From NCBI GenBank assembly GCA_039105265.1, contig JAPFFF010000010.1, positions 3,162,001 through 3,226,000 of the forward strand: a DNA stretch of 64,000 nt, written 5' to 3'. Position numbers and translations under genes: made by a program. Origin of the DNA: Tritrichomonas musculus (taxonomy: Eukaryota > Parabasalia > Tritrichomonadida > Tritrichomonadidae). The notes beneath the pieces were generated by a model that did not search any database, was not told the DNA's origin, and saw nothing but the letters and a program-made list of their open reading frames with translations. Below, piece after piece: positions 58,809 to 64,000 of this stretch. Within the stretch, counting starts at the first letter, position 1. Each line of letters opens with the position of its first letter.

Positions 58809-60776
58809 ATGTCAGCAGTCGGAATTGATCTTGGTACTACTTATTCATGCGTTGGTGTCTTTCGCCACAACAGAGTAGATATCATTGCAAACGATATGGG
58901 TAATCGTACAACACCATCTTATGTCGCTTTTACAGATGAAGAACGTCTTGTCGGTGATGCAGCAAAGAACCAAGCAGCCATGAATCCAACAAACACAGTA
59001 TTCGATGCAAAACGTATGATTGGGCGTAAGTTTTCAGATCCAATTGTTCAAAAAGATATGCAACACTGGCCATTCAAAGTTGTTCGTGGAGACGCAGAGA
59101 GGCCACGAATTCAAGTCCAATGGAAAGGTGAGACAAAGCAATTTTATCCAGAAGAAATTTCAGCTATGGTTTTAGGTAAAATGAAAGAAGTCGCAGAAAC
59201 GCAATTAACAGAAAAAGTTACAGATGCAGTTGTTACAGTTCCTGCTTATTTCAACGATGGACAACGTCAAGCTACTAAAGATGCAGGTGTGATTGCAGGA
59301 TTAAATGTTCTTCGTATTATCAATGAACCAACAGCAGCAGCAATTGCATTCGGATTAAATGAGAAATCAGACAAAGAACGTCATGTTCTTATCTTCGATC
59401 TTGGAGGTGGTACATTCGATGTTTCACTTCTTGATATTGATGGAGGTATGTTTGAAGTTAAAGCAACAGCAGGAGACACTCACCTTGGAGGTGAAGACTT
59501 TGATAGCAGAATGGTTAACTACTTTGCAGATCGTTTCCAAAAGAAATTCAAATGCGATCTTCGTCAGTCACCACGTGCACTAAGAACACTTCGTACAGCA
59601 TGTGAACGTGCTAAGAGAACATTATCAACAGCAACTACAGCTTCAATCATTTGTGATTCGCTTTATGAAGGACACGATTTCATGGATAACATTTCACGTG
59701 CTATGTTTGAAAACTTGAATGATGAATTATTCCGTTCAACAATGAATCCAGTTGCACAAGTTTTGAAGGATGCAAATATGTCAAAGAGTGATGTTACAGA
59801 TATTGTTCTTGTTGGAGGTTCATCCAGAATTCCACGTGTTCAACAATTGCTTCAAGATTTCTTCAATGGCAAACAACCATGCCGTGGAGTTGACCCAGAT
59901 GAAGCTGTTGCATATGGTGCCGCAGTTCAAGCAGCAATCATCAAAGGAGACACATCAGAAGCAGTCAAAGACATCCTTCTTCTTGATGTTGCACCACTTT
60001 CACTTGGTATTGAAACAGCAGGAGAAATCATGACAGTTTTGATTCCTCGTAACACTACAATTCCAGCCAAGAAATCACAAGTTTTCACAACATTCAGTGA
60101 CAACCAACCAGCAGTTACAATCAAAGTTTATGAAGGAGAACGTTCAAGGACACGAGATAACAATCTTCTTGGTACATTTGATTTAACAGGAATTCCTCCA
60201 GCGCCACGTGGAGTTCCACAAATAGAAGTTACCTTTGATGTCAACGCCGATGGTATTATGAATGTTTCAGCGCAAGATAAATCTACCGGGAATGTTAAGA
60301 AGATCACGATTAAGAATGAGAAAGGACGTCTTTCACAATCCGATATCGATAAGATGGTTGCAGATGCCGAGAAATTCAAAGCACAAGATGAAGAAGTTCG
60401 TAAGAAAGTTGAAGCCAAGAATGCACTTGAAGGATACTGCTTTGGAGTTCGTAACTCATTATCGAACGAACAATTTGCGAATGCCATTCCACAGACAGAT
60501 AAGGACACTATCAACAAAGAAATCAACGACACGCTTGCGTGGGTTGATGCACATCAAGATGCTGAAGTTTCAGAATTTGAAAGCAAACAAAAAGAACTTG
60601 AAAGCAAATTGATGCCAATCATGCAACGCGCATATCAAGGAGCAGCACCAGGAGGATCCGGAGCCGGAGGTCCAGGTGGAATGCCAGGCGGAATTGATCC
60701 AAATATGTTCAACCAAGGTGGCTCAGGTGGAACATCAGGAGGACACAGTGGACCACGTGTTGAAGAAGTCGATTAA
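58809..60776 (+). CDS. hsp70: Cytosolic heat-shock protein 70, array copy 10 (D97E variant)
   Basis: It has the same single variant as the copy at 41023: codon 97 is GAG (base 59099). All other residues match copy 1. Confidence 0.97.
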   Translation: MSAVGIDLGTTYSCVGVFRHNRVDIIANDMGNRTTPSYVAFTDEERLVGDAAKNQAAMNPTNTVFDAKRMIGRKFSDPIVQKDMQHWPFKVVRGDAERPRIQVQWKGETKQFYPEEISAMVLGKMKEVAETQLTEKVTDAVVTVPAYFNDGQRQATKDAGVIAGLNVLRIINEPTAAAIAFGLNEKSDKERHVLIFDLGGGTFDVSLLDIDGGMFEVKATAGDTHLGGEDFDSRMVNYFADRFQKKFKCDLRQSPRALRTLRTACERAKRTLSTATTASIICDSLYEGHDFMDNISRAMFENLNDELFRSTMNPVAQVLKDANMSKSDVTDIVLVGGSSRIPRVQQLLQDFFNGKQPCRGVDPDEAVAYGAAVQAAIIKGDTSEAVKDILLLDVAPLSLGIETAGEIMTVLIPRNTTIPAKKSQVFTTFSDNQPAVTIKVYEGERSRTRDNNLLGTFDLTGIPPAPRGVPQIEVTFDVNADGIMNVSAQDKSTGNVKKITIKNEKGRLSQSDIDKMVADAEKFKAQDEEVRKKVEAKNALEGYCFGVRNSLSNEQFANAIPQTDKDTINKEINDTLAWVDAHQDAEVSEFESKQKELESKLMPIMQRAYQGAAPGGSGAGGPGGMPGGIDPNMFNQGGSGGTSGGHSGPRVEEVD

Positions 60777-61039
60777 ATTCCTATGTAATTGAATTTTTTT
60801 TTAACTTAATTCAACAAAATTGCAAAAACAAATTGTAAATTAATAAAAGCATGTTAATATTTTATTTTAAAATTAAATCAAATATTCTTTTATTATTTTA
60901 AAACTAACTCATTTCTATTATGAAAGTAAATCAGAGAATGATAGCATTTAAAAGAAAAGAGTGACATTTTTTTATTATTATTATTATTGTCAAATGCCAG
61001 AATAAAATTAAATAAATGTAATTAATTAAGAACATTAGC

Positions 61040-61112
61040 GGGACTTTAGCTCACCTGGGAGAGCGTACGACTGAAGATCGTAAGGTACGTGGTTCGAGTC
61101 CGCGAAGTCCCA
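61040..61112 (+). tRNA. tRNA-Phe (GAA), array copy 11
   Basis: Identical to copy 1. Confidence 0.95.
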
Positions 61113-61562
61113 AAATATATTTTTTTTTTATTTATTTATTTTTGTCGAAAATCAAAATGATTTTAAAATTTATAAATAAGAAATATAAAGTTTTCTTTTT
61201 TGTTTTTGTTTTCCATATATATTTATATTTATGTTAACACGTATGCTGAAGAAACTGTCAATAAAAATAAAAAAATTGTTTTCATTTGAAATCAATTGAG
61301 TAATACATTTGAAATAAAAATAAGAATAAAAATGAAATTTATATCAATTTAAAAGATAAAGAGTTATATTTTAATAATTGTTATAAAATTGATTAAATGA
61401 TAAGTGAAGATTGTCATAAAAATACATGACAAAACAAGACAAGACAAAATAAAAAAAAAAATTTCACAATAAAATTTATATATAATAAAGATAATAGGAA
61501 AAACAGTTAAAGTAATATAAGAAATGATATAAGTTTAAGAGTGAAGAATAGACTAATTTATT

Positions 61563-61679
61563 GAAGCGGCCATACCCGGCTGGATACATCCAGCTCCATT
61601 CCGAACCTGGAAATTAAGCAGTCGCGGGCTGCATCAGTACTGGGCTGGGTGACTTCCCGGGAACGTGTAGTGTCGCTTC
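61563..61679 (+). rRNA. 5S rRNA, unit 11 copy a
   Basis: Same sequence as 25992-26108. Confidence 0.95.
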
Positions 61680-61836
61680 CTTTTTTTTCTTTTATAATAT
61701 ATATATATAATAGAAGAATACAAATATATTTTTGTTAATTTTATCAAAGCTACATTTTAAAAATCATTAAAAAAAAGCGGTTATAATAATATGCTAAATG
61801 ATATAATTTTAAGAATGGAGAATAGACTAATTTATT

Positions 61837-61953
61837 GAAGCGGCCATACCCGGCTGGATACATCCAGCTCCATTCCGAACCTGGAAATTAAGCAGTCGCG
61901 GGCTGCATCAGTACTGGGCTGGGTGACTTCCCGGGAACGTGTAGTGTCGCTTC
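61837..61953 (+). rRNA. 5S rRNA, unit 11 copy b
   Basis: Same sequence as copy a. Confidence 0.95.
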
Positions 61954-62365
61954 CTTTTTTTCTTTTCTTTTTATTAATAATATATTATATATATCTTTAT
62001 ATGTTTCACTTATGGTGTTGCTTCTCTAATTTATTTTTTTTTCGAAATGATTTTTTTTGTTATTTGTTTTTAGGTAAAAAACATCATTAATTATTATATG
62101 TATTCAATTTTTGGAATTATTTATGTGAAAATTTTCTAAATTGATTGACTATTTATCGAAGAAAATAGATATGTGTTTTGACTATTTATCGTCATAAAAA
62201 TATTGAATGAATTCCTCTCAATCATTTTCAATATATTTGAATGATTTTCTCTCAATTTTGATTCTCCCGACCATTTAACATTTGTGAGAATGTATACAAT
62301 TTTGAATGATACTAAGAAAAATGTAAATTTTAAAAATCATTTTTTTTATTTGAAACACAAAACAA

Positions 62366-64000
62366 ATGTCAGCAGTCGGAATTGATCTTGGTACTACTTA
62401 TTCATGCGTTGGTGTCTTTCGCCACAACAGAGTAGATATCATTGCAAACGATATGGGTAATCGTACAACACCATCTTATGTCGCTTTTACAGATGAAGAA
62501 CGTCTTGTCGGTGATGCAGCAAAGAACCAAGCAGCCATGAATCCAACAAACACAGTATTCGATGCAAAACGTATGATTGGGCGTAAGTTTTCAGATCCAA
62601 TTGTTCAAAAAGATATGCAACACTGGCCATTCAAAGTTGTTCGTGGAGACGCAGACAGGCCACGAATTCAAGTCCAATGGAAAGGTGAGACAAAGCAATT
62701 TTATCCAGAAGAAATTTCAGCTATGGTTTTAGGTAAAATGAAAGAAGTCGCAGAAACGCAATTAACAGAAAAAGTTACAGATGCAGTTGTTACAGTTCCT
62801 GCTTATTTCAACGATGGACAACGTCAAGCTACTAAAGATGCAGGTGTGATTGCAGGATTAAATGTTCTTCGTATTATCAATGAACCAACAGCAGCAGCAA
62901 TTGCATTCGGATTAAATGAGAAATCAGACAAAGAACGTCATGTTCTTATCTTCGATCTTGGAGGTGGTACATTCGATGTTTCACTTCTTGATATTGATGG
63001 AGGTATGTTTGAAGTTAAAGCAACAGCAGGAGACACTCACCTTGGAGGTGAAGACTTTGATAGCAGAATGGTTAACTACTTTGCAGATCGTTTCCAAAAG
63101 AAATTCAAATGCGATCTTCGTCAGTCACCACGTGCACTAAGAACACTTCGTACAGCATGTGAACGTGCTAAGAGAACATTATCAACAGCAACTACAGCTT
63201 CAATCATTTGTGATTCGCTTTATGAAGGACACGATTTCATGGATAACATTTCACGTGCTATGTTTGAAAACTTGAATGATGAATTATTCCGTTCAACAAT
63301 GAATCCAGTTGCACAAGTTTTGAAGGATGCAAATATGTCAAAGAGTGATGTTACAGATATTGTTCTTGTTGGAGGTTCATCCAGAATTCCACGTGTTCAA
63401 CAATTGCTTCAAGATTTCTTCAATGGCAAACAACCATGCCGTGGAGTTGACCCAGATGAAGCTGTTGCATATGGTGCCGCAGTTCAAGCAGCAATCATCA
63501 AAGGAGACACATCAGAAGCAGTCAAAGACATCCTTCTTCTTGATGTTGCACCACTTTCACTTGGTATTGAAACAGCAGGAGAAATCATGACAGTTTTGAT
63601 TCCTCGTAACACTACAATTCCAGCCAAGAAATCACAAGTTTTCACAACATTCAGTGACAACCAACCAGCAGTTACAATCAAAGTTTATGAAGGAGAACGT
63701 TCAAGGACACGAGATAACAATCTTCTTGGTACATTTGATTTAACAGGAATTCCTCCAGCGCCACGTGGAGTTCCACAAATAGAAGTTACCTTTGATGTCA
63801 ACGCCGATGGTATTATGAATGTTTCAGCGCAAGATAAATCTACCGGGAATGTTAAGAAGATCACGATTAAGAATGAGAAAGGACGTCTTTCACAATCCGA
63901 TATCGATAAGATGGTTGCAGATGCCGAGAAATTCAAAGCACAAGATGAAGAAGTTCGTAAGAAAGTTGAAGCCAAGAATGCACTTGAAGGATACTGCTTT
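62366..64000 (+). CDS. hsp70: Cytosolic heat-shock protein 70, array copy 11 (cut by window edge)
   Basis: The first 545 codons are present and match copy 1, with Asp at residue 97. The gene runs off the right edge, so the array continues. Confidence 0.95.
   Translation, partial: MSAVGIDLGTTYSCVGVFRHNRVDIIANDMGNRTTPSYVAFTDEERLVGDAAKNQAAMNPTNTVFDAKRMIGRKFSDPIVQKDMQHWPFKVVRGDADRPRIQVQWKGETKQFYPEEISAMVLGKMKEVAETQLTEKVTDAVVTVPAYFNDGQRQATKDAGVIAGLNVLRIINEPTAAAIAFGLNEKSDKERHVLIFDLGGGTFDVSLLDIDGGMFEVKATAGDTHLGGEDFDSRMVNYFADRFQKKFKCDLRQSPRALRTLRTACERAKRTLSTATTASIICDSLYEGHDFMDNISRAMFENLNDELFRSTMNPVAQVLKDANMSKSDVTDIVLVGGSSRIPRVQQLLQDFFNGKQPCRGVDPDEAVAYGAAVQAAIIKGDTSEAVKDILLLDVAPLSLGIETAGEIMTVLIPRNTTIPAKKSQVFTTFSDNQPAVTIKVYEGERSRTRDNNLLGTFDLTGIPPAPRGVPQIEVTFDVNADGIMNVSAQDKSTGNVKKITIKNEKGRLSQSDIDKMVADAEKFKAQDEEVRKKVEAKNALEGYCF

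Larger units (their letters stand above)
24634..64000 (+). repeat. Tandem array of 3,557-bp hsp70 / tRNA-Phe / 5S / 5S units
   Basis: Successive hsp70 starts lie at 26795, 30352, 33909, 37466, 41023, 44581, 48138, 51695, 55252, 58809 and 62366, so the period is 3,557 bp (once 3,558). Each unit is a 1,968-bp hsp70 gene and a 1,589-bp spacer with tRNA-Phe and two 5S genes. Units are almost identical. The differences I noticed are: one extra T in a T-run before 44581; GAC to GAG at codon 97 in the copies at 41023 and 58809; and, in the leftmost spacer, a missing 20 bp near 25900 plus three substitutions. The array starts inside an hsp70 gene at 24634 and runs beyond the window. Confidence 0.97.

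Noticed and set aside
24634-64000. CRISPR-like or satellite interpretation of the repeats
   Set aside because: The period is 3.5 kb and each unit holds complete, recognisable genes; it is a gene array.
24634-64000. Array as a pure assembly artefact
   Set aside because: Unit-specific variants (D97E in two copies, one extra T, the diverged edge unit) argue for distinct units. Exact copy number still depends on the assembly.

Overview
The window looks like nuclear DNA of a trichomonad parabasalid, most likely a Tritrichomonas-type genome. The reasons are: very AT-rich intergenic DNA; genes without recognisable canonical introns; ankyrin genes with the trichomonad DUF3447 N-terminus; a Sel1-type C-terminus of a kind I recall from Tritrichomonas; TCA(+1)YT(T/A)-like initiators close to some start codons; stop codons that often read TAAA (the trichomonad combined stop/poly(A) signal); and a cytosolic eukaryotic Hsp70 ending in EEVD. 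The genus is an inference, not a database match.

Left part (1-11,300): decayed genes and transposons. A minus-strand DUF3447-ankyrin gene (1-1753) has one in-frame stop in its N-terminal part and stops between its ankyrin modules. A Sel1-repeat gene survives only as a C-terminal relic (2196-2671). An apparently intact minus-strand gene (3644-4399) encodes a BTB-like protein with a C-terminal membrane segment and has an initiator at its start. A plus-strand DUF3447-ankyrin gene (5352-9743) is broken and split by a TA-flanked inverted-repeat transposon (6156-7760). That transposon in turn carries a nested non-autonomous hAT element (6877-7678) with an exact 8-bp target-site duplication.

Middle part (11,300-22,000): three long intact genes. 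They encode a 959-residue protein with two degenerate kinase-like domains (+), a 583-residue C2-domain protein (-), and a 1190-residue protein (-) with about eleven predicted ubiquitin-like modules followed by a pseudokinase whose DFG motif reads GFD. Between the last two genes lie a pair of hairpins flanked by 12-bp direct repeats and a second hAT-type MITE (17787-18294). A long inverted repeat (22098-22246) and fragments of an unrecognised gene (22553-23912) follow.

Right part (24,634-64,000, running off the window): a near-perfect tandem array of a 3,557-bp unit. Each unit holds one hsp70 gene, one tRNA-Phe(GAA) gene and two identical 5S rRNA genes, all on the plus strand. The window has a 5'-truncated hsp70 at the left edge, ten complete hsp70 genes, one gene cut by the right edge, 11 tRNA-Phe genes and 22 5S genes. 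Pol II and Pol III genes are therefore co-amplified and homogenised together, which would raise the dosage of a chaperone, a tRNA and 5S rRNA at once. This array is the most striking feature. The hsp70 upstream region carries two pairs of direct repeats at 33-34 bp spacing, and the two 5S genes share a conserved 41-bp upstream element.
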